The position numbers were made by a program, and so were the translations under genes. 64,000 nt of DNA from ZC4RG30 sp039932715 (lineage in GTDB: Bacteria > Pseudomonadota > Gammaproteobacteria > Steroidobacterales > Steroidobacteraceae): the NCBI GenBank assembly GCA_039932715.1, contig JBDTPN010000006.1, positions 62,001-126,000 on the forward strand, in the 5' to 3' direction. Below the pieces are notes generated by a model, which did no database searches, had not been told where the DNA came from, and saw only the letters and a list, made by a program, of their open reading frames with translations. Shown piece after piece: positions 52,411-61,659 of this stretch (within the stretch, counting starts at the first letter, position 1; each line of letters starts with the position of its first letter).

Positions 52411-53121
52411 CTACCGCTCCGCTGCGGCTTCATCCACTCGCAACCGGTAGCCGACACCCGCCTCCGTGACGAGATAGCGGGGCCGTCCGGGATCGGGCTC
52501 CAGCTTCTGACGCAGGGTCTTGATATATGAGCGCAAGCCGCGGGTATCACCCATTCGCTCGGGACCCCAGGCGTCGCGGATCAACTGCTTCTGGGTCACG
52601 ATCATCCCGACACGGCGCGCGAGACACTCAAGCACGCGGTACTCCAGCGGTGTCAAGTGCACCTCGCCAACAGGACCCATGGTCGTGCGTGCGCCAAGGT
52701 CAACGGCAACACGGCCGAAATTCAGCAATGGCAGGGTGTCGCTGCCGCGCGTTGCGCGTCGCAGGGCCGCACGCACGCGCGCCAGCAGCTCCGGAGCGCT
52801 GAAGGGCTTGGTTACATAGTCGTCGGCCCCCACGTCCAGCGCGCGGATCTTTTCCGACTCCATGGTTCGCGCCGACAGCACCAGGATCGGGACTGGCGAA
52901 TAGGCCCGCACCTCCCCTATCAGCCGCGCACCCTCCATGTCGGGCAGACCCAGATCGGCAATGATGAGATCTGGACGATGGCCGCGCGCCTCGATAATGC
53001 CGCGCTCGCCAGTGGCCGCCTCGACGACGCGGTACTGGTTCGACTCCAGCAACGTGCGCAGGATGCTGCGCAGCTCGGCGTCGTCTTCAACGATCAGGAT
53101 GAGGAACATCGCGTTCGTCAT
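52411..53121 (-). CDS. kdpE: Response regulator KdpE
   Basis: A 236-residue OmpR-family regulator. The receiver has VEDDAELR, the Asp in LIIADLGLPDMEG and the Lys in YVTKPFSAPEL. The winged helix starts near 135 and ends in GVGYRLRVDE. It activates kdpFABC when KdpD senses low potassium or osmotic upshift. It overlaps kdpD by 4 bp and is the last gene of the kdp operon, whose structural genes lie upstream on the same strand. Confidence 0.88.
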   Translation of the reverse strand: MTNAMFLILIVEDDAELRSILRTLLESNQYRVVEAATGERGIIEARGHRPDLIIADLGLPDMEGARLIGEVRAYSPVPILVLSARTMESEKIRALDVGADDYVTKPFSAPELLARVRAALRRATRGSDTLPLLNFGRVAVDLGARTTMGPVGEVHLTPLEYRVLECLARRVGMIVTQKQLIRDAWGPERMGDTRGLRSYIKTLRQKLEPDPGRPRYLVTEAGVGYRLRVDEAAAER

Positions 53122-55802
53122 GTGGGTTTCGTGGTCGGGAGTGTAAAGACAAAGCGGGTGCCACCGCCGGGGCGCTGTGCCGCCGTTATGGTCCCACCAT
53201 GGGCATTGACGATCGCGCGGCAGATCGCCAGACCCAGCCCCGCACCGCCTGTATTGCTCTCCTCTCTGCCACGCTGGAACTTCTTGAACAATCGCTCCGA
53301 ATCACCAGGCGGCAGGCCGGGTCCGTTGTCATCGACGACGACCCTGACGGCTTGCTCCTCAAGGCTCGCGGATATCCTGATCCAGGTGCCAGGCGGTGTA
53401 TGCTCCGCGCAATTCTCCAGCAAATTTGACAACACCTGTATGACCAGCGGCGCATCGACGTAAATCGCTGGCAAGTCCAGTGCGATATCGATCTGCACAG
53501 TGTGTTGCGCGAGTTGATCGTGCAGTTGGCCGAGGGCCGTGCCGACCAGATCGTCAATAGTCTGCCAGTCGTAACGCAACCTGACCTCTCCGGCTTCGAA
53601 GCGCATCAGGTCGAGCACATTAGAGATGAGCTTTGACATCTCATTCGCCTTGCTCTCGATCGATGCGGCAAGCCGCGTTCGCGCTGTGGCATCAAGTGTC
53701 AGGTGGGGATCGCTGAGCGCACTGCTGGCCCCGGCGATGACTGACAAGGGGGTTCGAAGGTCATGCGAGATCGAAGCCAGCAGCGTATTGCGCAAACTCT
53801 CCGTTTCGGCGGCTACGCGAGAGGCCTCGGCCTCTTCCGCAAGACTTGCACGCTCGATCGCAAGTCCGATCTGTCCGGCAAATGTCTCCAGCAGATGTTG
53901 CTGTTCAGGAAGCAGCAGTCGCCGTCGCTGCGATGGCTTCACTGCCAGTACGCCCAGGGTCCGGTTGCTGCCTCGAAGCGGCTGGTACTGCGCTGCGGCT
54001 GCGGGCAGCGTGTCGGTGCCAAGGCCCGCCGGACGACCGTGGTCATGCACCCACTGGGCTACCGACAAGTCGGCGCCTCTCAGTGCTCCGACGCTCGCCT
54101 CGCCGCGCGGGTAACGAATGCGGCCGCCGCTGTCCGGAATAAGCACGACCGCAAGACTGGCGAAGGTCTCAGCGACGTGTTTAACCCCAACACGCGCAAT
54201 GTTGTCTAGCTGCAGCGTGGCAGCCAGTTCACGGCTCATCTCGTAGAGCAGCGCCGTGCGACGCTCGCGGGCACCGGCGACCCGCGTCTGCGCACGGACG
54301 CTTGCGACGAGGTTCGCAATGACCAGTGCAATGACGAGCATGACCGCGAAGGTGATGACGTACTGCAGATCAGCGACGGCAAACGTGAAGCGCGGCGGGA
54401 CAAAGAAGAAGTCAAATGCCGCCACATTGATAAGCGCGGTCAGGCTGGCCGGTCCGCGCCCGAGTCGCAGCGCGGCAATGGTGGCGCCGAGCAGATAGAC
54501 CATCACGAGGTTGGTCAGCTCGAAATGCTGGAACATCAGTTGCGCGACACAGGTGCACAGGAGTGAGATCAGCGCCGCTGCACCGTACCGCCCCCAGGAA
54601 ATATCGCGCGGTTCCGTGCGCTCAGGACGCTCTGCTGTGCGCGGCGCCTCGCGACGCCCTATCACCGACACGTCCAGTCCTTGGCCACGGCGCACGAGTT
54701 TGGTCGCAGTGGAAGGACCTAGCAGTGTGCGCCAGCCACGGCGCCTGGGCTCTCCCACCACAATGCGTGTGATCGAGCGCAGTCGTGCGTATTCCGTCAG
54801 GGAAGCTGCGGCAGAGGCGCCGTCCAGTGTCACCGTTTGCGCGCCCAGCGATTCGGCCAGTCGCAATACCTCGACGCGCCGATTGCGTGCACGTTCCCCG
54901 AGCTTCAGCAGCGCGGGGGTCTCGACGGTGACAACCAGCCACTCGGCATCCAACGCATCGGCAAAACGCTTGCCCACCCGCACCAGCTGCTCGGCCTGAT
55001 CATCGGGGGCGACCGCGATCAGGAACCGGTCGCGCGCCAGCCAGGGTTGGGAGGAGCGCTCTTCTCCGACATAGGCAAGCGCAGTGGCGTCAACGCGGTC
55101 GGCCGTGCGACGCAGAGCCAGTTCACGTAGCGCGACCAGGTTGGGTCGCTTGAAGAAGCGTTCAACCGCAGTCTCAGCCTGGTCGGCGATATAGACCTTG
55201 CCAGCCTTGAGACGTTCCAGCAGCTCATCCGGCGGGAGGTCGATCAGCTCAACCTCAGCCGCCTCGTCGAAAATCCGGTCCGGAATGGTCTCCTGCTGGC
55301 GCACACCGGTAATGCCTGCGACCACATCGTTGAGGCTCTCCAGATGCTGGACATTCAGTGTCGTCCAGACGTTTATCCCGGCATCCAGCAGCTCCTCAAT
55401 ATCCTGCCAGCGTTTTGCATGTCGCGGCGGTGGGTCTCCGTCAACGATATTCGAGTGCGCCAGCTCGTCGACGAGCAGCGTTGCGGGCTTGAGTTTCAGT
55501 GCAGCGTCGAGATCGAATTCGCGGCGCGTAATGCCACGGTAGCGCACCTGCAGGAACGGCAGCTGCTCAAGCCCTTCGAGCAGGCGCTCGGTCTCAGGGC
55601 GTCCATGCGGCTCGACGTAACCGACAACGATGTTGGCACCCGCCGCGCGCGCACTATGTGCGGCTTCAAGCATGGTGTATGTCTTGCCGACGCCGGCCGA
55701 CGCACCGATGAAGATTTTGAACCGGCCACGCCCGGCGCGCGCTTCATCGCGCTGTAGTGCGGCAAGCAACTTGTCTGGATCGCGGCGTTCGGAGTCGCCC
55801 AT
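53118..55802 (-). CDS. kdpD: Sensor histidine kinase KdpD
   Basis: An 894-residue KdpD. The N-terminal domain has a Walker A motif (GASAGVGKTYTML) and DELAHSN, followed by a universal-stress-like domain (about 250-370). Four clustered membrane helices lie near 400-500, then a GAF domain. The kinase core has the phosphoacceptor His in SISHDLRTPLSVI and G-box GGAGLGLAIC. Full-length KdpD is about 890 residues, so nothing is missing. It senses potassium limitation and phosphorylates KdpE. The start lies 18 bp after the kdpC stop. Confidence 0.9.
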   Translation of the reverse strand: MGDSERRDPDKLLAALQRDEARAGRGRFKIFIGASAGVGKTYTMLEAAHSARAAGANIVVGYVEPHGRPETERLLEGLEQLPFLQVRYRGITRREFDLDAALKLKPATLLVDELAHSNIVDGDPPPRHAKRWQDIEELLDAGINVWTTLNVQHLESLNDVVAGITGVRQQETIPDRIFDEAAEVELIDLPPDELLERLKAGKVYIADQAETAVERFFKRPNLVALRELALRRTADRVDATALAYVGEERSSQPWLARDRFLIAVAPDDQAEQLVRVGKRFADALDAEWLVVTVETPALLKLGERARNRRVEVLRLAESLGAQTVTLDGASAAASLTEYARLRSITRIVVGEPRRRGWRTLLGPSTATKLVRRGQGLDVSVIGRREAPRTAERPERTEPRDISWGRYGAAALISLLCTCVAQLMFQHFELTNLVMVYLLGATIAALRLGRGPASLTALINVAAFDFFFVPPRFTFAVADLQYVITFAVMLVIALVIANLVASVRAQTRVAGARERRTALLYEMSRELAATLQLDNIARVGVKHVAETFASLAVVLIPDSGGRIRYPRGEASVGALRGADLSVAQWVHDHGRPAGLGTDTLPAAAAQYQPLRGSNRTLGVLAVKPSQRRRLLLPEQQHLLETFAGQIGLAIERASLAEEAEASRVAAETESLRNTLLASISHDLRTPLSVIAGASSALSDPHLTLDATARTRLAASIESKANEMSKLISNVLDLMRFEAGEVRLRYDWQTIDDLVGTALGQLHDQLAQHTVQIDIALDLPAIYVDAPLVIQVLSNLLENCAEHTPPGTWIRISASLEEQAVRVVVDDNGPGLPPGDSERLFKKFQRGREESNTGGAGLGLAICRAIVNAHGGTITAAQRPGGGTRFVFTLPTTKPT

Positions 55803-55820
55803 TAGCCCCCCATTGGCGAA

Positions 55821-56396
55821 TCAGCGATGCTGATCCAGGGCCAAGTTGAGTTCGAGGACATTGACGCGAGGCTCACCGATAAAGCCTAGCAGACGGTCCT
55901 GCTGATGGGCCCGGATCAGGGACTGCACTTCCGACAGCCGCAGTCCGCGAGCCCGTGCCACACGTCCTGCCTGGTAGGCGGCCGCAGCAGGACTGATTTC
56001 AGGATCCAGGCCACTGGCTGATGCGGTCACCAGTTCAACAGGAATCGGTTGCGTGTTTTCGGGATCCGCTTGCCGAAGCGCCTTGGCGTTCGCATTGACG
56101 TTATCGAGCAGCGCAGGATTCACGGGCCCCAGATTGGATCCACCGGAGGCGATGGCGTTGTACGGAAAGGGCCCCGTCGCAGACGGTCGGCCCCAGAAAT
56201 ATTTCGGCTCTGAGAAGGCCTGGCCGATCAGTCGCGAACCTACGAGCTTGCCGTCTACGTGAATCAGGTTGCCGTCCGCCTGTCTTGGAAAGACGACCCT
56301 TGAGATTCCCGTGATGGCGAGTGGATAGACGAACCCCAGCAGTGCCGTCATGAGCACAAGGAGGCACACTGCTGGTCGAACGAGTTGCATGAACAT
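55821..56396 (-). CDS. kdpC: Potassium-transporting ATPase subunit KdpC
   Basis: A 191-residue single-pass subunit that stabilises the Kdp complex. One membrane helix at about 8-28 is followed by a periplasmic domain with GSRLIGQAFSEPKYFWGRPSA and LVTASASGLDPEISPAAA, all typical. The ATG at 56396 has GAGGAGAAG upstream; the frame open to 56411 is longer by five residues. It follows kdpB by 11 bp. Confidence 0.9.
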   Translation of the reverse strand: MFMQLVRPAVCLLVLMTALLGFVYPLAITGISRVVFPRQADGNLIHVDGKLVGSRLIGQAFSEPKYFWGRPSATGPFPYNAIASGGSNLGPVNPALLDNVNANAKALRQADPENTQPIPVELVTASASGLDPEISPAAAAYQAGRVARARGLRLSEVQSLIRAHQQDRLLGFIGEPRVNVLELNLALDQHR

Positions 56397-56407
56397 GACG
56401 CTTCTCC

Positions 56408-58477
56408 TCAAACCCAGCCAGCAGCCGTCAACGCCATGTCGATCAGCTTGATGCCGGGAAATGGCACGATCACTCCGCCCAGTCCATAGACGAGCAGGTT
56501 TCGGCGCAACAGGGGCCCTGCGCCCAGCGGCCGATACTTCACGCCCTTGATGGCCAGCGGAATCAGCGCCACGATGATCAGCGCATTGAAAATGACTGCC
56601 GACAGGATGGCCGAGTTCGGAGTCGTCAGGTGCATGATGTTCAGCGCGCCCAGCTGCGGATAAGTCATGGCGAAGGCAGCGGGAATGATCGCGATGTATT
56701 TCGCCACGTCATTGGCAATGCTGAATGTGGTCAGCGAGCCACGTGTCATCAGCATCTGCTTGCCCGTCTCGACGATCTCGATGAGCTTGGTGGGATTGGA
56801 ATCCAGATCCACCATGTTGCCGGCCTCCTTGGCGGCCTGCGTGCCGGTGTTCATCGCCACCGCCACGTCCGCTTGCGCCAGTGCCGGTGCATCGTTGGTG
56901 CCGTCGCCGGTCATGGCAACCAGGCGTCCCTGCGATTGGTGATCACGGATCAGCTTGAGCTTGGCCTCGGGTGTGGCTTCAGCCAGAAAGTCATCCACGC
57001 CGGCTTCAGCGGCAATGGCTGCGGCCGTCAGGCGGTTATCGCCCGTAATCATGATGGTCTTGATGCCCATGTGCCTGAGGTCGGCAAAGCGCTCCTTGAT
57101 GCCACCCTTGACGATGTCCTTGAGCGCGATGACGCCCAGCACGCGCGATCCATCCGAGACGACCAGGGGCGTGCTGCCATTGCGCGCGACGCCCTCCACT
57201 GCCTCGGTAACGGCTTGCGGAAAAGGCTTGCCCAGCGCTTCTATCTGCCTGGTTATTGCATCAGGCGCACCCTTGCGTATCTGGCGCTGCCCGAGGTTCA
57301 CCCCGCTCATGCGGGTGTGCGCGGAGAATGGCACGAAGACCGCGTCCAGCGCTTTCAGATCCCGTTCGCGCAGATTGAACTTCTGCTTGGCCAGCACCAC
57401 GATGCTGCGACCTTCCGGTGTTTCGTCCGCAAGGGATGCGATCTGCGCCGCGTCGGCCAGCTCCAACTCCTGAACGCCTGGCGCGGGAAGAAAGGCGGAG
57501 GCCTGCCGGTTGCCCAGCGTAATCGTGCCGGTCTTGTCCAGGAGTAGCACGTCGACGTCACCTGCTGCCTCAACTGCGCGACCAGAGGTGGCGATCACAT
57601 TCGCCTGCATCATCCGGCTCATGCCCGCCACACCAATGGCCGAGAGCAGGCCGCCGATAGTTGTGGGGATCAGGCAGACGAGCAACGCCACGAGCGCCGT
57701 GATCGTGACGGGGCTGCCCGCCTTGCTAACCTCGACGCTGAACAGCGAGAACGGCAGCAAGGTCACGATGACGACCAGGAACACCAGAGTCAGCGCGACC
57801 AGCAGGATGGTCAGCGCGATCTCGTTCGGTGTCTTTTGGCGTTTGGCGCCCTCGACCATGGAGATCATGCGATCGAGGAAAGTCTCGCCCGGGTTGACCG
57901 CAACGCGGACCACGATCCAGTCCGACAGCACGCGCGTGCCGCCAGTGACGGAGGCGAAATCACCACCGGATTCCCGGATCACGGGCGCTGACTCGCCGGT
58001 GATGGCACTTTCGTCAACGGAGGCAGCACCTTCGATAACCTCGCCATCGACCGGGATTACATCCCCGGTCTCAACCAGCACCACGTCGCCCTTGCGCAGA
58101 TCCTCGGCCTTGGTCGTTGTCGTTTCACGCCGTGCAAGGCGCGGATCGAGAAACTTCTTGGCCAGCACCGTCTGGCGAATGCCTCGCAGCGCCGCCGCCT
58201 GCGCACGGCTGCGCCCCTCGGCCAGCGCCTCGGCAAAGTTGGCGAACAGCACTGTGAAGGCCAGCCAGATTGCTATCGACAGGATGAAGCTCGCCGGTGC
58301 CTCGCCGTGACCACCCAGCGCCTGCACCCACAGCGCCGCAGTGATGATCGTGCCGATGTAGACAACGAACATGACCGGGTTACGCCATTGCACGCGGGGA
58401 TCAAGCTTCCTGACGGACTGCAGTATTGCCGGGCCCAGCAGCTTGCGATCGAACAGTGACAATTGTTCCCGTGACAT
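56408..58477 (-). CDS. kdpB: Potassium-transporting P-type ATPase subunit KdpB
   Basis: A 689-residue catalytic subunit. The actuator motif is AITGESAPV, the phosphorylation site is DKTGTITLGNR, and the nucleotide and hinge regions are MITGDNRLTAA and MTGDGTNDAPALAQADVAVAM. It hydrolyses ATP to drive potassium uptake through KdpA. The ATG at 58477 is chosen for its fit with the family start and the GAGAGA upstream; a frame to 58504 overlaps kdpA. Confidence 0.92.
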   Translation of the reverse strand: MSREQLSLFDRKLLGPAILQSVRKLDPRVQWRNPVMFVVYIGTIITAALWVQALGGHGEAPASFILSIAIWLAFTVLFANFAEALAEGRSRAQAAALRGIRQTVLAKKFLDPRLARRETTTTKAEDLRKGDVVLVETGDVIPVDGEVIEGAASVDESAITGESAPVIRESGGDFASVTGGTRVLSDWIVVRVAVNPGETFLDRMISMVEGAKRQKTPNEIALTILLVALTLVFLVVIVTLLPFSLFSVEVSKAGSPVTITALVALLVCLIPTTIGGLLSAIGVAGMSRMMQANVIATSGRAVEAAGDVDVLLLDKTGTITLGNRQASAFLPAPGVQELELADAAQIASLADETPEGRSIVVLAKQKFNLRERDLKALDAVFVPFSAHTRMSGVNLGQRQIRKGAPDAITRQIEALGKPFPQAVTEAVEGVARNGSTPLVVSDGSRVLGVIALKDIVKGGIKERFADLRHMGIKTIMITGDNRLTAAAIAAEAGVDDFLAEATPEAKLKLIRDHQSQGRLVAMTGDGTNDAPALAQADVAVAMNTGTQAAKEAGNMVDLDSNPTKLIEIVETGKQMLMTRGSLTTFSIANDVAKYIAIIPAAFAMTYPQLGALNIMHLTTPNSAILSAVIFNALIIVALIPLAIKGVKYRPLGAGPLLRRNLLVYGLGGVIVPFPGIKLIDMALTAAGWV

Positions 58478-58487
58478 ATGGATCTCT

Positions 58488-60305
58488 CTACTTGGCTGCT
58501 GCAAGCATCATGAAATGTTCAACCACCGGCCCAAGCGCAAGCGCAGGGACGTAGGTCAGCACACCGATCAGCAGGATCGAACCGATGAGCAATGAAATGA
58601 ACAGTGGTCCGTGCGTGGGCATGGTTCCGTCCGTGACCGGGACGCGCTTCTTGCCGGCCAGGGAGCCGGCGATGGCGAGCGCGGCCACGATCGGCCAGAA
58701 GCGCCCGATGAACATCGAGAGGCCAAGCGCCAGGTTGTAGAAAACCGTGTTCGCCGAAAGGCCGGCAAAGGCGCTGCCGTTATTGTTGGCGGCCGAGGAG
58801 AACGCGTAAAGAATCTCACTGAACCCATGTGCTCCCGGATTCAATACACCGGCCCTGCCAGCCGCTACTGATACAGCCACGGCCGTACCGACCAGTACAA
58901 CAAAGGGCGTAGTGAGAATGAACACCGATGCCAGCTTCATCTCGAGCGCTTCAATCTTTTTGCCGATGTACTCTGGCGTACGGCCGATCATCAGGCCGGC
59001 AATGAATACGCCCAGAATGGCGAACATGAGAATTGAGTACATGCCGGTACCGACACCGCCCGGTGCGAGCTCACCCAGTTGAATCAGGAATAGCGGCACG
59101 AAGCCTCCGAGTGGAGTCATCGAGTCATGCATCGTGTTGACGGCGCCACAGGAAGTCGCGGTGGTGACCGCTGCGAACAACGCGGAAGCTGCGATGCCGA
59201 AGCGCGTTTCCTTGCCCTCCATGTTGCCACCCGGCTGAGTGATGCTGAGGGTCTGGTCGATGCCTTGCTTGGCTACAAGGGGATTGCCGTGCTGCTCGCC
59301 GTAGTACGCCACCGACACGAGCGAGACGAACAAAATGAGCATGGCGATCAGGATCACCCACCCCTGGCGCGTATCGCCAACCATCCTGCCAAAGGTGTAA
59401 GTCAGCGCGAAAGGAATGAGGAAGATCGCAATCAACTCGAGAATGTTTGTCAGAGGCGTCGGGTTCTCATACGGATGCGCGGAGTTTGCGTTGAAGAACC
59501 CACCGCCATTGGTGCCAAGCTCCTTGATCGACTCCTGCGATGCGACCGGCCCCATGGGCAATGTCTGTGTCTGAGTCGTCGCGCTCTGCGTCGCTGGGTT
59601 TCCGGCGGCATCCTTGACGGGATTGCCGGCCGCGTCAGTCTTCGGAATCTGGTACGTGACTGTTTCGACAGTCGTCGCGTCCTTGTAACCATCGAAGTTC
59701 TGGACGACGCCCTGGCTCACGAGCACGATTGCCAGTAACACGGAGAGCGGCAACAGCACGTACAGCGTGGTGCGCGTGATGTCGACCCAGAAGTTGCCGA
59801 TCGTTGCAACTGTGTGCCTGGCGAAGCCACGGATCAGGGCAATGGCGACCACGATACCTGTCGCTGCAGACAGGAAGTTCTGCACGGCGAGGCCGGCCAT
59901 CTGCACCAGATAGCCCATCGTCGACTCGCCGGAGTAGCCCTGCCAGTTTGTATTGGTGACAAAGCTGACAGCGGTGTTGAACGACGAGTCCGGGCTGACC
60001 GCCCCGAGCTTTTGCGGGTTAAGTGGCAGGAATAGCTGGAGGCGCTGAAATGCGTAGACGATGACCGCGCCGAACACGTTGAAGAGCAACAGGGCAATTG
60101 CGTATTGCTTCCAGGACATCTCCTTGCTGGCATCGACGCCGGACAGGCGATACATCAGTCCCTCGACCCGACCACCAATGCGCAGCGCGACGGTTGGCCG
60201 GCCTTCCATGACGTCGGCGATGTAGCTGCCGACTGGCTTTACGCACAGCACGACGATGCCGAGGAACACCAACAGCATCACTGCAAACATGGCATCGGGA
60301 CTCAT
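58488..60305 (-). CDS. kdpA: Potassium-transporting ATPase subunit KdpA
   Basis: A 605-residue pore subunit with ten membrane helices. The selectivity-filter loops are visible, for example TNGGGFFNANSAHPYENPTP, TATSCGAVNTMHDS and NNNGSAFAG. The ATG at 60305 follows GGAGAAATTCTG and overlaps the kdpF stop as TGATG. A loop of about 25 residues rich in Ala, Thr and Gln (IPKTDAAGNPVKDAAGNPAT region) is longer than usual for this part of the protein. The ORF frame upstream to 60446 is not coding. Confidence 0.92.
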   Translation of the reverse strand: MSPDAMFAVMLLVFLGIVVLCVKPVGSYIADVMEGRPTVALRIGGRVEGLMYRLSGVDASKEMSWKQYAIALLLFNVFGAVIVYAFQRLQLFLPLNPQKLGAVSPDSSFNTAVSFVTNTNWQGYSGESTMGYLVQMAGLAVQNFLSAATGIVVAIALIRGFARHTVATIGNFWVDITRTTLYVLLPLSVLLAIVLVSQGVVQNFDGYKDATTVETVTYQIPKTDAAGNPVKDAAGNPATQSATTQTQTLPMGPVASQESIKELGTNGGGFFNANSAHPYENPTPLTNILELIAIFLIPFALTYTFGRMVGDTRQGWVILIAMLILFVSLVSVAYYGEQHGNPLVAKQGIDQTLSITQPGGNMEGKETRFGIAASALFAAVTTATSCGAVNTMHDSMTPLGGFVPLFLIQLGELAPGGVGTGMYSILMFAILGVFIAGLMIGRTPEYIGKKIEALEMKLASVFILTTPFVVLVGTAVAVSVAAGRAGVLNPGAHGFSEILYAFSSAANNNGSAFAGLSANTVFYNLALGLSMFIGRFWPIVAALAIAGSLAGKKRVPVTDGTMPTHGPLFISLLIGSILLIGVLTYVPALALGPVVEHFMMLAAAK

Positions 60306-60385
60306 CAGAATTTCTCCGCTCGCAGCAGTGCGTACAGCAGATAGCCGAAGAGGAACAGCGCCAGCAGCCCGCTCAGCCAATACAT
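60305..60385 (-). CDS. kdpF: KdpF small membrane subunit
   Basis: A 26-residue single-helix peptide, MYWLSGLLALFLFGYLLYAL then LRAEKF, typical of KdpF. It stabilises the Kdp complex. Its TGA overlaps the kdpA ATG by one base. It was too short to be found by length alone and is called from the sequence and position. Confidence 0.88.
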   Translation of the reverse strand: MYWLSGLLALFLFGYLLYALLRAEKF

Positions 60386-60390
60386 GGCGC

Positions 60391-60483
60391 TCACGGCTTG
60401 TCTCCCAGGCGCACCAGGGCCAGGACCAGACCGTGCGTGACGGCATAAAGGGCGACCAGAATCAGCAGGTATACGGCGTCCAC
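60391..60483 (-). CDS. Small predicted membrane protein upstream of kdpF
   Basis: A 30-residue frame starting at GTG 60483, MDAVYLLILVALYAVTHGLV then LALVRLGDKP. It has one hydrophobic helix and a basic C-terminal end. A GGAGG ribosome site lies eight bases before the GTG. It ends 5 bp before kdpF, so it is first in the kdp operon. I infer a small accessory subunit or leader peptide for Kdp; no name is established to my knowledge. Confidence 0.6.
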   Translation of the reverse strand: MDAVYLLILVALYAVTHGLVLALVRLGDKP

Positions 60484-60811
60484 AGCGGGCACCTCCGGGA
60501 GCAAAAACAATGCGGAGAATGCTATCGGGGGTGGTGTGAGGAAGGTGTGAAAAAAATCAGCACCGGCTTGCGAAGATCCTCAGGGTGGACCCTGCATGAC
60601 GAAGGTCACGCAAATTGGAACGGTAAATAGTGAGATCAGCCACTAATCCAGGCCACCCAAGATTTCCTCAAATTGTGGGATATCGATCTCGGCGCCGGTT
60701 TCGCGCAGATAGCGACCGAAGCTCGACTCCACCATAGCGCTGTAGCACAAAGCTGTAGTGCAACGTGAGTTGGGCTAAGCCCCGAGCGTCGCGCTCACTG
60801 CCGCTGCTTCC
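60484..60811. other. Intergenic region upstream of kdp with a possible gene remnant
   Basis: This 328-bp region must hold the kdp promoter. Near 60739-60762 a short direct repeat occurs (GCTGTAGCACAAA and GCTGTAGTGCAAC). A minus-strand frame at 60643-60735 encodes 30 residues, MVESSFGRYLRETGAEIDIP then QFEEILGGLD, with protein-like composition but no ribosome site. It could be the tail of a lost gene. Nothing else is recognisable. Confidence 0.4.
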
Positions 60812-61243
60812 TCACTTGCCCTGAGAATCGGCGCGACGCAGCACACCATTCAACGCGGTGCCCGACACCAGTGTGTTGAATACCGTCCCGTACTTCCTGA
60901 CGTTCTCGTGCAGCAACTCCAGGCGATGATCGTTCTCCGGGGTCTGTACCACGATCTCGTAGTCGATCGACTCCATACGAGGCGGCACGTCCTGCCGCAC
61001 ACCGTGCACATGGACCTCCACGCCCGCGAGATCGAATTGCAGAATCGGCACGACCCTCTCCATGCCTTTTATGATGCAAGCCGACAGTGCGGCTAGCAGT
61101 AGCTCTGCCGGATTGAACGCATCGGGGCGACCGGCAAGATCCGTATCAAGCAATATCTCGGCGGACTTGCAGCGCGCCAGGCTTCCGTGCGAATCGCGGC
61201 GAAGGGCGTGTACAACAAACTCAAGCTTCTTCGTGCCGGTCAT
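60812..61243 (-). CDS. OsmC-family protein with one catalytic cysteine
   Basis: A 143-residue OsmC/Ohr-fold protein. The first catalytic Cys is in LLLAALSACIIKGMERV near residue 56. The second Cys, usual in a CPxxxAL-type segment, is missing: that region reads KYGTVFNTLVSGTALNG. Peroxidase activity of the classical kind is therefore doubtful, and this may be one of the OsmC-like proteins of other function. It is divergent from the arsenic operon, with 68 bp between the two starts. Confidence 0.75.
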   Translation of the reverse strand: MTGTKKLEFVVHALRRDSHGSLARCKSAEILLDTDLAGRPDAFNPAELLLAALSACIIKGMERVVPILQFDLAGVEVHVHGVRQDVPPRMESIDYEIVVQTPENDHRLELLHENVRKYGTVFNTLVSGTALNGVLRRADSQGK

Positions 61244-61311
61244 ACGGAAATCCTCCAGCTGCGCGGATTGGCCCGCTTGACGGTGATTTTCATTTCAATG
61301 ATTATACAACA

Positions 61312-61659
61312 ATGAAATCACAAAGTGCAGTCGAAGCGCTGTCCGCCATGGCCCAGGAATCGCGCCTGGCCATCTTCCGGATGCTCGTCAAGCGCGGTCC
61401 GGAAGGATTTGCCGCCGGTGAGATCGCCGAACGCCTCGGAATACCCAGTCCCAATCTGTCCTTTCACCTCAAGGCATTGGACCAGGCCGACCTGGTGCTC
61501 GTTCGCAAGGCCGGGCGCTTCATCTACTACAGCGCCAACTACGATCGCATGAACGATCTGGTGGCTTATCTCACCGAGAACTGTTGCGGGCTGGGCACGG
61601 CAAACTGCGCACCGGCGTGCCTGCCTGCTCCTGCCATCAAGCAAAGGAAATCCGCATGA
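61312..61659 (+). CDS. arsR: ArsR-family repressor of the arsenic operon
   Basis: A 115-residue winged-helix repressor. The DNA-binding core is ALSAMAQESRLAIFRMLVKR, then LGIPSPNLSFHLKALDQADL. The classical ELCVC-type site in the recognition helix is absent; Cys residues are instead near the C-terminus (ENCCGLGTANCAPAC), as in ArsR types that use C-terminal Cys to bind As(III). It overlaps the arsI start by 4 bp and so controls the whole operon. The promoter is in the 68-bp gap shared with OsmC. Confidence 0.85.
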   Translation: MKSQSAVEALSAMAQESRLAIFRMLVKRGPEGFAAGEIAERLGIPSPNLSFHLKALDQADLVLVRKAGRFIYYSANYDRMNDLVAYLTENCCGLGTANCAPACLPAPAIKQRKSA

